Part shown: positions 8,628 through 17,743 of the stretch, one piece after another
Numbering within the stretch: position 1 is the first letter of the stretch
Layout: each line of letters starts with the position of its first letter
Assembly (NCBI RefSeq): GCF_008065375.1
Contig: NZ_VJYI01000034.1
Location: 1 to 64,000 of the forward strand
DNA length: 64,000 nt
Reading direction: 5' to 3'
Source of the DNA: Nonomuraea sp. SYSU D8015
GTDB taxonomy: Bacteria; Actinomycetota; Actinomycetes; Streptosporangiales; Streptosporangiaceae
The notes under the pieces: generated by a model
Databases searched by the model: none
What the model was told of the DNA's origin: nothing
What the model saw: only the letters and a program-made list of their open reading frames with translations
Position numbers and translations under genes: made by a program

Positions 8628-9537
8628 ACCGTTGCCTGTAAAGTTCAAGGGTAAGCGCAGGCGGGAATTCCTCGAGTCGGCTTCTCGACCCCGCATTGCG
8701 CCTCGCACCTCGACGCGAGGAGGCCGGGCTGAGCTCCGATCCCGGCCCAGGACGGCGCACCGGCGGCCAGCGGTAGGGCCGCCAGGTTGCATCCGGCCGC
8801 CCAGGACGACTCTGAGGACATTCCGGGACTATGTGTCGTGGGAGGGGACGGTGACAGCCGCCAGGACGAGTGTTTCCAAGCTCATCCTCGTCGCGCTGAA
8901 CAGTGCTGCGCCCGCGCCTCCGCGCCGGTAGGGCACGTACTTGAGTGCCTGCCCGTCTGGGACGCCTTCGGTCAGGCCGAGACACAGCCGGATGACTCCA
9001 GCCGCGGCGAGAAGAGCGGCAGGATGGTCGGCGACCTGCAGGATGAGCGCGGTGACGGTGCAGGCGAACAGGGCGGTTGTCACAGCGGCCGTGCCCGTCG
9101 GCGGGCGAGCCGCGCGGCGACAGGCGGGAGGACCAGTGCAGCCGGCCCCCGCCATGGGACAGCGGGCGCTGCTGCCCAGCGCACCTGTGCTCTGAGGGAC
9201 CGCTCGCGGATGTACGAAATAGAAAATCGTGCCGATGGCCGGCACCGACCCAAGGCAGATCCACAGCGTCGAAGCGATCTTCACAGTCAGGGGCGGAGTT
9301 GGCAGAGGCGTCCAGTTCGCGATCGCGTCCTGGCCGAGAGGGTCACGACCACGGACGTGGCGTATCCCGGCTGTTGGGCCGAGGCGGTTCGTGACCCTCC
9401 TCGGACGGCGTGGACCCGTGCTCGCTCGTCATCTTCACACAACCTTCCACATCGCCGACGGGACCGGTCCCGGAAGGACGTGGATGGCTGCGGTTCGGGA
9501 ACACTCAAGCGTGCGCCTGGCTCGATCAGTGCCGGCC
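8628..9537. other. 910-bp stretch without an intact gene
   Basis: This stretch lies between the chr promoter and the MFS gene ending at 9538. No frame has an intact recognisable protein. The only protein-like signal is the hydrophobic minus-strand fragment at 8829-9284. The rest shows only long high-GC frames with arginine-rich translations, as expected from composition. It is probably decayed coding DNA. Confidence 0.5.
8829..9284 (-). pseudogene. Degraded membrane transporter fragment (MFS-like)
   Basis: The minus-strand frame contains three hydrophobic stretches. One segment, ALKYVPYRRGGAGAALFSAT, recalls the late-TM region of DHA1 (Bcr/CflA-type) transporters, where P-x-x-x-R-G-A/G-A precedes a helix. 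No start region or MFS loop signature precedes it, and the first 50 residues are broken by low-complexity sequence. It is best read as the remains of a transporter. A spurious frame cannot be excluded. Confidence 0.3.
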
Positions 9538-10836
9538 TCACGCCTGTTGCTCGGCCGCCATCGGTGCGCGCCTCCCCACGGTCTCGGTCATCCGGGACAG
9601 AGGGAGCAGGCCGAGCAGGCAGATCGCGGCGAGCACGGTGTAGTGCACGGTGAACCCGTACTGATCGATGATCCAACCCGACACCGCCGCCGCGAGCACG
9701 CCGGACACCCCCAGAGCGATCCCGATCATGATGCCCATCGCCGTGCCGGCCGCCCTCGGCACGGAGTCGATGAGCAACGCGTACGTGACGGGGAACGGCG
9801 CATTACGGAAGAGTCCCCACGCGAGCAGGATGATCCACGCGGTCGCCACGCTGGTGATGAAGATCATGGCCAGCAGGGTCAGAGCCCACCCGATCACCAG
9901 GAAGCGGATGGCGAACTTGCGGCCGGCGTGATCCGACCACATGCCCCAGACCACCTGCCCGAGCCACCCCGTCAGCCCGGAGACCCCCGACAGGAAGGCG
10001 GCCTCGGCGAACCCCATGCCGTGCTGGGTGAGCTGCACCGCCAGGAACGTCACCGCACCCGCCTCGGCCCACAGGAACAGGAAGATCAATACAACCGACC
10101 ACCGCACGTTGGCGTTGCTCAGCGCCTGCTTGACCGGGGAGAGCATGCCGCCGGGCAGCCGGGTGGACAGCTCGGGCAGCGGGCGGGTGAGGCCGCTGCG
10201 GTCGATCCAGTCGTACACCTTCTCCTGGTTGCGCCTGGTGCCGAGGAGCGCCTGCGCCACGATGATCGGGATCCCCAGGAGCGGGATGAGCAGGAAGGCC
10301 TCACGCCAGCCGGCGAACCCGAGCACGGCGGCGATGAGGGCGCCGGTGAGGAACTGGCCGAGCGGGAATCCGGTGTGGTGCACGCCGACGGCGAAGCCGC
10401 GGTGCTCCTTGGGCCACCACTCGCTCACCAGCGCCACGTTGACCGGCTCGGAGCCGCCCCGGCTGATCCCCATCGGGATCCGCAGCAGCAGGAACGCCAC
10501 GAAGCTGCCGGCCAGTCCGAACGTCAGGGCGCCGCCCAGGATGGCGAGCAGCATCGCGATGTTCCACGTCCACGTCCGCCGGTAGCCGGTGCCGATCCGG
10601 TCGGAGACCCAGCCGAACAGCAGGGCGCCGACGATCAGGCCGCCGAAGAACACCGAGTTGACCAGCCCCGCCTGCGTGGAGTTAAGTTCGAACTCCTCCT
10701 GGATGGCGGGGAGGACAGCGGGCAGGATGCCGCCGTCCACGGCGGTCATCAGGATCGCGCCGGTGGTCACCGCGAGCGTCGCCCACGACAGCGGATGCCC
10801 GCGCGGTATCCATGATCTTGATGTCGGCGCCGGCAT
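9538..10836 (-). CDS. MFS transporter, anion/aromatic-acid symporter-like
   Basis: This 432-residue protein has 12 predicted membrane segments and the MFS signature GWVSDRIGTGYRR in loop 2-3. ILMTAVDGGILPAVLPAIQE opens the first helices, and the second half repeats the pattern with WGMWSDHAGRKFAIRF. The general shape fits anion:cation symporters that take up organic acids. The substrate cannot be read from sequence. ATG 10836 is preferred to an upstream TTG at 10845. The gene is monocistronic, with decayed sequence downstream. Confidence 0.8.
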   Translation of the reverse strand: MPAPTSRSWIPRGHPLSWATLAVTTGAILMTAVDGGILPAVLPAIQEEFELNSTQAGLVNSVFFGGLIVGALLFGWVSDRIGTGYRRTWTWNIAMLLAILGGALTFGLAGSFVAFLLLRIPMGISRGGSEPVNVALVSEWWPKEHRGFAVGVHHTGFPLGQFLTGALIAAVLGFAGWREAFLLIPLLGIPIIVAQALLGTRRNQEKVYDWIDRSGLTRPLPELSTRLPGGMLSPVKQALSNANVRWSVVLIFLFLWAEAGAVTFLAVQLTQHGMGFAEAAFLSGVSGLTGWLGQVVWGMWSDHAGRKFAIRFLVIGWALTLLAMIFITSVATAWIILLAWGLFRNAPFPVTYALLIDSVPRAAGTAMGIMIGIALGVSGVLAAAVSGWIIDQYGFTVHYTVLAAICLLGLLPLSRMTETVGRRAPMAAEQQA

Positions 10837-11169
10837 TTCAGGCAAGACGACCTCGCTGAGTGTCGGACCGGAGTGGCCGCGCCGACATCCGTTCGCACGA
10901 CAACCCTGCGCCGGCGGGGGCTCGTCCGGTGCTCGCGGTTGATCTTTCGTGCTGCCATTGTTTATGGCGATTTGTCCAAGGTCAACAGCCGGTGGAGGTG
11001 CTCAGTTTCCTGGTGCCGCTGTTCGTACCCGAGAACGTCTTCACCGCACTGTGCGGCCGACCATCCACGCCTCTTCTGCCGGGGTCTCGGCCGCCAACCC
11101 AACGGAAGCCGAGGCCGTGAGGTAGAGCTCCCCGTAGGGGGCCGGCTGGTTCGCGGGAGGGCGAGCGCA
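10837..11169. other. 333-bp intergenic stretch
   Basis: No supportable gene is seen. The only structure is a short dyad, GCCAT-TGTTT-ATGGC (10954-10968), about 120 bp upstream of the MFS gene start, which could be an operator. The remainder is unremarkable high-GC sequence. Confidence 0.4.
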
Positions 11170-11607
11170 TCACGGCCAGGTCGGGGGTGGCTGCTGTGGA
11201 ACTTCGCCGAAGATCATGCGGTGCCCGCGGGCAGTGTCCACGTATTCGCGGGCCCGGTGGATCAGCCCGTCCCGCAGCTCGAAGACGAAGCAGTAGTCGT
11301 TGGTGTAGTGGTTGCCGTTGGCGAGCGTCGCCGTCATGGTCGCCTCCGCCGTCACCCGCTCGCCGTCGGTGTGGGACCCGTGGAAGGTGACGCTGACGTC
11401 GCGTACGAACAGGCGCGGGAAGTCCTCGGCGAAGAAGCGTACGATCGCCTCCCTGCCCACCATGTGGTTGGTCACCTCGAGCGCGACGGCAGTGGCGTTC
11501 CCCGGGGGCGACAGCCATTCGGCGTCCTCGGTGAGCACCGCGGAGATCCGATCGGGGTCGCTGCCGGCGAACGCCCGGAAGGCGTTCTGGATGATGCTGT
11601 GGCTCAT
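11170..11607 (-). CDS. SnoaL/NTF2-like (ketosteroid-isomerase fold) protein
   Basis: The 145-residue protein has the size and pattern of the NTF2-like alpha+beta barrel superfamily. It has an N-terminal helix (IIQNAFRAFAGSDPDRISAVL), then EDAEWLSPP, then the central GREAIVRFFAEDF segment and C-terminal strands with FVFELRDGLIHRAREYVD. ATG 11607 (MSHSIIQ) is chosen; a longer frame exists but its extra N-terminus has no family resemblance. The gene diverges from the P450 gene, with a 191-bp shared promoter region, so a joint small-molecule role is possible. Catalysis cannot be assigned. Confidence 0.75.
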   Translation of the reverse strand: MSHSIIQNAFRAFAGSDPDRISAVLTEDAEWLSPPGNATAVALEVTNHMVGREAIVRFFAEDFPRLFVRDVSVTFHGSHTDGERVTAEATMTATLANGNHYTNDYCFVFELRDGLIHRAREYVDTARGHRMIFGEVPQQPPPTWP

Positions 11608-11798
11608 GACCCCACTGTCACCGTCACTGCGCGCCGGTGTCTTGGACAAATGTTTTGCCATCCCCGCCTTGGCACGGGGCCGTGCAAATGTGGCCTGGTT
11701 GGAACATGAAAGCGGCTCAGCAGTAAGACCGTTCGCTACTTGGCGTGTTCGCATGTCACACGCACAGTGAAAATGACATCCCATCACAGGAGTTGCCG

Positions 11799-13070
11799 AT
11801 GCAGACCCCCCTCCAACTGCCGGCCCCGAACGAGCGAACATCCCAGACGATCCGCCGCTATCGCGACGAGATCGGCCCGGTCGTGCGAGTCGAATTGCCG
11901 GGCAACGTGCCCGTCTGGCTGGTGACCTCGTACGACATGGTCAACGAGGTCCTCACGAATGACGGCACCGTCTACAGCAAGGACCCCAAGAACTTCACCG
12001 CCCTGCACGACGGCAGCATTCCCCCCGACTGGCCGCTGCGCCAGCTCTTCGAGGGCGATCACCTCCTGACCAAGGACGGCGCCGACCATCGTCGGCTGAG
12101 AAGTCTCATCAACCACGCCTTCACACCGGGCCGTGTGCGGGGGCTGGCCCCGCGCATCCAGGAGATGGCGGACACGTTGCTCGACCGGATGGCCGCCGAA
12201 GGCGGCGTGGTTGACCTCGTGCGCTCCTTCAACGCGCCGCTGCCGCTCACGGTGATCTGCGAACTGTTCGGCGTTCCCGAGGACGAGCGGCCCCAGATCC
12301 GCGAATGGGGCAACGTGCTGCTGTCGCACACCGCCACTCCGGAGGAGTCCATCGCCGCACACAACGGGATACTCGGCTACCTGGCCGCCTTCATCGAGCG
12401 CAAGCGCCGCCAACCGGGCGACGACCTCACCACCGGGCTCATCCGCGCGCAAGAGGACGACGGCGACCGCCTCTCCGTGGAAGAGATGATGTGGATCTTG
12501 TGGCAGATGCTGATCGCAGGCCACGAGACCACCGTGCACCTGATCGGCAACGCCGTCATCGCCCTGTGCTCGGACCCGAAGCAGCTCGCGCTGGCGGGTA
12601 CGGAGATCGCCTGGGAGCAGGTGGTCGAGGAGACGCTGCGCAGCCGCACCTCGGTGGTCGGCATCATGTTGCGCTACCCGCGGCACGACGTGCGGCTCGC
12701 CGGGGTGACGATTCCGGCCGGCGAGGCCATCATGGTCGGCCTCGCCGGCGCGGGCACGGATCCGGCCAGGTTCGGCCGGGACGCCGAGCGGTTCGACGTC
12801 ACGCGGGAGCCGGACATGCATCTGGCGCTCGGCCGCGGTCCGCACTTCTGCCTCGGCGCGCCGCTGGCCAGGCTCGAGATGCGCATCGCGCTGGCCTCGT
12901 TGTTCGGCAGGTTCCCCGAGTTGCGCCTGGCGGTCGAGGCGGACGAGATCGTCTACAACTCCTCGATCATCACCGAGGGGCCGGTCAGGCTGCCGGTGGT
13001 TCTCGGTCCCGCCCGGGACGTGTCCGGCGGGACCTCGTGCAGATCAGAGCCGGCCCACGACTTCACGTAG
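11799..13070 (+). CDS. Cytochrome P450 (class I, bacterial soluble)
   Basis: The 423-residue protein has the P450 hallmarks: I-helix LIAGHETTV (about 239), K-helix ExxR in EETLRSR (about 277) and the heme-binding loop LGRGPHFCLGAPLAR with the ligand Cys near 351. Length and the lack of an N-terminal membrane anchor indicate a soluble class I enzyme that needs ferredoxin and ferredoxin reductase. ATG 11799 follows AGGAG at 11788-11792. No dedicated ferredoxin is adjacent. The SnoaL-like gene is divergent. Possible roles are xenobiotic or specialised-metabolite hydroxylation; the substrate is unknown. Confidence 0.93.
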   Translation: MQTPLQLPAPNERTSQTIRRYRDEIGPVVRVELPGNVPVWLVTSYDMVNEVLTNDGTVYSKDPKNFTALHDGSIPPDWPLRQLFEGDHLLTKDGADHRRLRSLINHAFTPGRVRGLAPRIQEMADTLLDRMAAEGGVVDLVRSFNAPLPLTVICELFGVPEDERPQIREWGNVLLSHTATPEESIAAHNGILGYLAAFIERKRRQPGDDLTTGLIRAQEDDGDRLSVEEMMWILWQMLIAGHETTVHLIGNAVIALCSDPKQLALAGTEIAWEQVVEETLRSRTSVVGIMLRYPRHDVRLAGVTIPAGEAIMVGLAGAGTDPARFGRDAERFDVTREPDMHLALGRGPHFCLGAPLARLEMRIALASLFGRFPELRLAVEADEIVYNSSIITEGPVRLPVVLGPARDVSGGTSCRSEPAHDFT

Positions 13071-13169
13071 GTAGGCGGAGTGACGCGACGGGCGGCGGCG
13101 AGCAGCGTCTCCCGCCGCTCGCGCCCCCGCCTGATGTCCGCATCCGGGGAGCGGTTCCGAGAGGCCGGC

Positions 13170-13580
13170 TCAGCTGCAGCGCGCGACGCGGGTCACGGAG
13201 TACGGCTTGTAGACGGCGGCGTAGAACTTCTTCTTGCCCTTGGTGTTGGCGTTGACCGTCATGCAACGGTATTTGGCGGCCTTGTCGCCGACCGAGCCCT
13301 TCCTCACGAACGTGATCTTCACACTGACCTTGTGGTTGCAATGGTTGTTGAAGTAGATGGTCGCGGTCGTGGTGCCCTCGCCCCACGAGTAGTTGGCCCA
13401 CCTGTTCCTGGGCTTGGAGCACCTGACGCTGTCGCGCTCGACCCCGGCCTGGGCCGACGCGGCGGCTGCCTTCACCTGTACGGTGCCGGCCTGTGCGGAG
13501 GCCGCCGTTGCAGGGGTCAGCAGCATCGCCGCCGCAGCAGCGGAGCCGAGCAGGACGGATGTGAGCTTCTTACGGGTCAT
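13170..13580 (-). CDS. Small secreted protein with four cysteines
   Basis: The 136-residue protein starts with a Sec signal peptide: MTRKKL, a hydrophobic stretch, and a probable cleavage after ATAASAQA. The mature part is short, basic and carries four cysteines (RCSK, HCNH, YRCM, ARCS) that could form two disulfides. It contains YFNNHCNHKVSVKITF, a beta-rich pattern. I do not recognise a family. Similar small secreted beta-proteins are common in filamentous actinomycetes. It converges on the P450 gene with a 99-bp gap. Confidence 0.7.
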   Translation of the reverse strand: MTRKKLTSVLLGSAAAAAMLLTPATAASAQAGTVQVKAAAASAQAGVERDSVRCSKPRNRWANYSWGEGTTTATIYFNNHCNHKVSVKITFVRKGSVGDKAAKYRCMTVNANTKGKKKFYAAVYKPYSVTRVARCS

Positions 13581-13665
13581 GCTTCAACCTCACGAGGGTA
13601 AACGGATCTTTACCGAAGGTCACCATACCGGTCATCCGAATAATGGGTAAAGTTTCGACCTGTCC

Positions 13666-13688
13666 GCTGGTTAACCAGCTGGTCAACC
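13666..13688. repeat. Palindrome plus near-repeat, candidate operator
   Basis: GCTGGTTAACCAGC (13666-13679) is a perfect 14-bp palindrome. A near copy of its half, CTGGTCAACC, follows at 13679-13688. It lies 86 bp upstream of the secreted-protein start and just before the sugar-porter remnant. It could be a regulator site belonging to the lost 5' part of that remnant. Confidence 0.35.
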
Positions 13689-13782
13689 GTCGCTGGGTGC
13701 CGGGACGTCCTCGTCCACGTCGACGGGCTGCGGTCGCGATGCTCAGTGAAAGTGAGCGAATGCCCCGGTACGGCGGCCGGCC

Positions 13783-14164
13783 AGGAGTGCTCTTCGTGTT
13801 CGCGATGCAGGGCACGATCGGGCCGCTGGTGTGGCTGCTGCTGGCAGAGATCTTCCCGCTCAAGATCCGTAGTTTCGCCGTGGGAGTGTGCGTCTTCGGC
13901 CTCTGGATGGCCAACGCCGGTGTGGCGTTCGGGTTCCCGCCCGTCGTGCAGGCGCTGGGCATTGCGCCGACGTTCTTCATCTTCGCCGGCCTCGGCGTGC
14001 TCGCTCGGGTCTTCATCCACTCGGTGGTCCCCGAGACCCGCGGCGTCACCCTGGAAAAGTTCGAGGACTCCATCAAGCACGGGCGGAAAGCGTCAGTCAG
14101 GGCCTGCTGCTCGACGCGCCCATCCCTGTCCTCGCGGCTCAAGGTCGACAAGGGATCGAGCTGA
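13783..14164 (+). pseudogene. C-terminal remnant of a sugar-porter MFS gene
   Basis: About 115 codons encode the last part of a sugar-porter family transporter. GPLVWLLLAEIFPLKIRSFA contains the conserved PxxW...EIFP..xR motif before TM11, and VPETRGVTLEKFED is the C-terminal PETRG signature. Intact members are about 450-480 residues, so three quarters of the gene is missing upstream, where the frame contains no transporter-like sequence. The tail after PETRG is also abnormal. Confidence 0.75.
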
Positions 14165-14201
14165 TCAGCCGGCTGGCGCCGTACCGGAAGAAGCCGCCGT
14201 C

Positions 14202-14849
14202 TCAACCGACCAGCGACAAGGCCCATTCGGCAGCGCGCAGACCCCGGGTCGTCCAGCTGCGCGGGGCGAAGCCGAAGCTTCCCCGCACCTCCCACTCGAT
14301 GTCGACGATCCAGGAGCCACGGCTCGCCGCGACCCGTCCCGTCGTGATCGGCTTGTACAGGAGTGCGGTCGGCCGCTTGGCGCGTACGTTGGACACGACC
14401 TGGACACCGGACCAGCCGCCGTAGCGGAAAGGCGCGACGCCCACCTCTCCGTGCATGACGGCGCCCAGCTCCTCGACAGGTGGGCCGGCGCAGCTCTGAG
14501 CGGTTCGCGTGGCGGCATCGATCAGGTCACGCGCGGTCGCCGGGGTGGGGGCCCGGATGAAACGGATGTCCAGCGGCGGGTCGGTGGCGAGCCGGGCGAC
14601 GTGGACCGGCAAACCGCGAGGCTCGGCGGGCGGATTCGGCCGGCCCGTGCACAGCTCGAAGATGCTGTACGCCCTGTGGGGCCGCGACGTGTCGTCCGAC
14701 TCGTAGGCGTGCAGGCGATCGGCGAGCTCCTCTATCGAGTGCACGGGTGCCACGCGGATGGGCTGCAACGTGGCGACGGCGGAATCGGCGCTCCCGCCGG
14801 CAGCACCGATGAGTACGACCGCCGTAGCAACCAGGACGAGTCTGCCCAT
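14202..14849 (-). CDS. Secreted hypothetical protein
   Basis: The 215-residue protein has a hydrophobic N-terminal signal (LVLVATAVVLIGAAGGSA). The mature domain contains two cysteines (ELCTGRP and AQSCAGP) and several aromatic beta-strand-like segments such as FRYGGWSGVQVVSNV and SWIVDIEWEVRGSFGF. I do not recognise a family. ATG 14849 is the only start that keeps the signal peptide. It is divergent from the EEP-family gene with a 101-bp gap. Confidence 0.6.
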   Translation of the reverse strand: MGRLVLVATAVVLIGAAGGSADSAVATLQPIRVAPVHSIEELADRLHAYESDDTSRPHRAYSIFELCTGRPNPPAEPRGLPVHVARLATDPPLDIRFIRAPTPATARDLIDAATRTAQSCAGPPVEELGAVMHGEVGVAPFRYGGWSGVQVVSNVRAKRPTALLYKPITTGRVAASRGSWIVDIEWEVRGSFGFAPRSWTTRGLRAAEWALSLVG

Positions 14850-14950
14850 ATCTGCTCCAACGGCTGAGACGGCCGAAGGTTTCAGCTCCTCGGCGAGCCG
14901 AGGCGCGTACGAAATGACGTAGGGCGGCGGAAACCTGCGAGGATCGCGCC

Positions 14951-15868
14951 GTGCCGATCTTCCGTATCGTCCTGGTCACGCTCGCGGCGCTGACCGCCGT
15001 CGTCCTCTCCTTCCCCCGGTCCGTGCCGAACGGGATCGGTCACCTCGGCAGTCTGGCCGAGACGTTCCTGCCGTGGCTCGCGCTGGTCGTCCCGGTGCTG
15101 CTCGGCCTGGCCTGGTGGCGGCGCTCGGCGCTGGGCGCGCTGGCCGCGCTGGTGCCGGCCGCCGCCTGGTTCGCCCAGTTCGGCGGGCACCTGTTGCCGC
15201 GCGGGGACCAGCCGCATCGCCTGGTCGCGGTGCAGCACAACGTCAGCGACGAGAACACCGACCCGGCCGGCACCGCGCGCACGCTGATCGCCGCCCGGCC
15301 GGACGTGATCGGCCTGGAGGAGCTCGTGCCGGCGGCGCTGCCGGCCTGGGACGCCGCGCTGAGCGCCGAGTACCCGTATCGGACGGTGCACGGCACGGTC
15401 GGGCTCTGGTCCCGCTATCCCCTCGCCGAGGCGGCCCCGGTGGACATCCGCCCGCACGACGTCGGCCTGGACTGGAACCGCGGGGTGCGCGCGGTCGCCC
15501 GCACCCCGCACGGCGACATCGCGCTCTACGTCGCTCACCTGCCCTCGGTGCGGTTCGGTCTGGGAGGATTCGATTCCGTGCGCCGGGACGAGAGTGCCCA
15601 TCGGCTCGGCGCGGTGCTGGCCGCCGAGCCGGTCGACCGCGTCCTTCTGCTCGGCGACCTCAACAGCACCGTCGACGACCGGGGGCTGCACCCGGTGGTC
15701 TCGCTGATGGCGGCGCCACCTCGCGATTTCGCCTTCAGCTGGCCGGCCCGCGCCCCACTGGCGCGCATCGACCAGATCCTGACCCGCGCGATGACGGTGA
15801 CCGAGATCCGATCGCTTCCCAGGACAGGCAGCGATCACCTACCGATCGCCGCCCACATCAGCCTCTGA
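14951..15868 (+). CDS. Membrane-anchored endonuclease/exonuclease/phosphatase-family protein
   Basis: The 305-residue protein has three N-terminal hydrophobic segments (about residues 5-20, 37-55 and 60-78). An EEP-fold domain follows on the outer side. Visible EEP motifs are VQHNVSDENT (Asn site), DVIGLEEL (metal-binding Glu), LLLGDLNST (GDxN) and the C-terminal RTGSDHLPIAAHI (SDH). These residues form the catalytic metal site of the family. Actinobacterial relatives with this layout are annotated as membrane phosphodiesterases or phosphatases of unknown substrate. The start is GTG 14951. Confidence 0.85.
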   Translation: MPIFRIVLVTLAALTAVVLSFPRSVPNGIGHLGSLAETFLPWLALVVPVLLGLAWWRRSALGALAALVPAAAWFAQFGGHLLPRGDQPHRLVAVQHNVSDENTDPAGTARTLIAARPDVIGLEELVPAALPAWDAALSAEYPYRTVHGTVGLWSRYPLAEAAPVDIRPHDVGLDWNRGVRAVARTPHGDIALYVAHLPSVRFGLGGFDSVRRDESAHRLGAVLAAEPVDRVLLLGDLNSTVDDRGLHPVVSLMAAPPRDFAFSWPARAPLARIDQILTRAMTVTEIRSLPRTGSDHLPIAAHISL

Positions 15869-16035
15869 TCCCGGACGCGACCGCCCGGCAGGCGGCCCCC
15901 GCTCTCGCGTCGGGCGCAGCGCTCCGCCGTCTGACAACGATCATCCAGCTCTCCTGACCAGATCTGGAAAGAATCACTTCCGCGCGGCGCCGGAATGGCT
16001 TATACCCGTGATTACGCGATGATCGGAGGTCCCCC

Positions 16036-17334
16036 ATGCGGCTGCTCGGCCGTCTCTCCCTGGTGTTCACCGCCGCCGCGGCCTGGTTGCCGGCGGCCGG
16101 GTCCGCGGAGGCCGCCGTGGCCCCGACGGCCGTGATCCGCGCCGACTTCCCGGACCCTGACGTCATCCACGTCGGCTCCACCTTCTACGCCTATTCCACC
16201 AGCAGTCGGGCCGGGCGCATCCCGGTAGCCAGCGCGCCGTCCGCCACCGGCCCGTGGACCGTACGCGGGGACGCGCTGCCCGCCAAGCCGTCCTGGGCGG
16301 GCGACGGCGGCTTCTGGGCGCCCGACGTCTCGCGCCTTCCCGACGGCCGCTATTTGATGTACTTCACCGCCCCCAGCACCGCGACCGGACGGATGTGCAT
16401 CGGCGCCGCGACCTCTGCGAACCCGCTCGGCCCCTTCCAGCCGGTCGGCAACGGGCCGCTCGTCTGCGACGCGAGCGAGGGCGGCGACATCGACCCGTCC
16501 AGCTTCGTCGACACCGACGGCAAGAGGTACCTGGTCTACAAGAACGACGGCAACGCCGTCGGCCGGCCCACCGTCCTGTGGCTGCAGCAGGTCGGCGCGG
16601 ACGGCGTCACCTTCGTCGGCGGCCGCACCGAGCTCATCCGCAACGACCGGCCGGAGGAGGCCGGGGTCATCGAGGCTCCGGTGCTGGTCAAGCGGCCCTC
16701 CCAGTACGTGCTCTTCTACTCGGGCGGCTCCTACACAGGCAACGGCTACTTCACCGGCTACGCCGTGTCCCCGTCGCTCACCGGGCCCTACACCAAGGCG
16801 TACCGGCCGTTGATGACGACCGCCACCTTCGACGGCGCGGTCCAGGGCCCCGGCGGGACCGACGTGCTCGGCGACCGGGTCTTCTTCCACGGCTGGGTGA
16901 ACGACGCGCGCCACATGTACACCGCGGAGCTGGGCTGGGCGAACGACTACCCGGTCGTCCGCGGCAGCCGGGTGCGCTACGAGGCCGAGCGCGGCACGCT
17001 CAACCATGCCGAGGTCCGCACCGGCGCGGCGGGCGCGTCACAGGGCGCCGTCGTCGCCAAGATCGACCATGCGGACAGCTGGGTCGACGTACGGGTGTAC
17101 GCGCCGGTCAGCGGGGCCTACACGGCGTACGTGGCCTACGCCGCCGGGTACGGCGACGCGCAGCACCTGGTGACGGTGAACGGGTCGGCGCAGTTCACGC
17201 TGAGCTACCCCAACCGCGGCTGGGACAACTGGACACAGGTGCCGGCCCAGCTCACGCTCGCCGCCGGCTGGAACACCCTGCGTTTCCAGCACCAGACGCG
17301 CTGGGCCGAATTGGACTACATCGAGATCGCCTGA
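16036..17334 (+). CDS. Secreted GH43-family glycoside hydrolase with C-terminal carbohydrate-binding module
   Basis: The 432-residue protein has a signal peptide ending near AGSAEAA, then a five-bladed GH43 domain (about 30-300). The catalytic pattern is visible: FPDPDVIHVG (general-base Asp), GGFWAPDVSR, GGDIDPSSFVDTDGKRYLVY (pKa-modulating Asp) and GVIEAPVLVKR (acid Glu). The last 120 residues start RYEAERGTLNHA and resemble a CBM35/CBM6-type beta-sandwich. GH43 enzymes mostly hydrolyse arabinan, xylan or galactan side chains; the exact substrate is not clear. ATG 16036 follows GGAGG at 16025-16029. The gene is monocistronic. Confidence 0.88.
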   Translation: MRLLGRLSLVFTAAAAWLPAAGSAEAAVAPTAVIRADFPDPDVIHVGSTFYAYSTSSRAGRIPVASAPSATGPWTVRGDALPAKPSWAGDGGFWAPDVSRLPDGRYLMYFTAPSTATGRMCIGAATSANPLGPFQPVGNGPLVCDASEGGDIDPSSFVDTDGKRYLVYKNDGNAVGRPTVLWLQQVGADGVTFVGGRTELIRNDRPEEAGVIEAPVLVKRPSQYVLFYSGGSYTGNGYFTGYAVSPSLTGPYTKAYRPLMTTATFDGAVQGPGGTDVLGDRVFFHGWVNDARHMYTAELGWANDYPVVRGSRVRYEAERGTLNHAEVRTGAAGASQGAVVAKIDHADSWVDVRVYAPVSGAYTAYVAYAAGYGDAQHLVTVNGSAQFTLSYPNRGWDNWTQVPAQLTLAAGWNTLRFQHQTRWAELDYIEIA

Positions 17335-17743
17335 TCCGGAGGCCGACGCCATAGGGGAGCCTCGCCTTTGGCTGTGCGCAGGACAACACGACTGCTCGTC
17401 ACATGATGAACATATGGCCAAGCCGATCACCATCACGGGCCGATCTCGCCTGGCACAGCGCCGTCGAGAAGACCCCCGAAGTCGTCGGTCAGCGGGCGTC
17501 GCGCTCGTCGGGGCGGAACCGGGTGGAAGGCCGTCCTTCGCCCCCCGGGTGGTATGGATGAGCAGGATCCGCTGGTGGATGCGCCTGTGAAGTACGACAT
17601 GACGGCGACGAACCTGGTGTTCCGCCGCAGCGAGGACACCGGTGATTGGGTCACTGGTGTGGCCTATCACGTCCGTCCCCGGCAGAGGTCACTAACCGTC
17701 ACCACCATGGGGCACGGGCCCGGCACCCGGATACGTTGGGGCT
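17335..17743. other. 409-bp intergenic stretch, possibly decayed coding sequence
   Basis: Short frames exist on both strands but none resembles a known protein. The plus-strand frame around 17554-17763 has codon choice unlike its neighbours and ends within the next gene. I see no clear terminator or dyad. It may contain an old gene remnant. Confidence 0.35.

Noticed and set aside
9538-13070. The MFS, SnoaL-like and P450 genes as a specialised-metabolite cluster
   Set aside because: No core biosynthetic gene (PKS, NRPS, terpene synthase or RiPP precursor) is nearby. The genes point in different directions and are flanked by decayed sequence.
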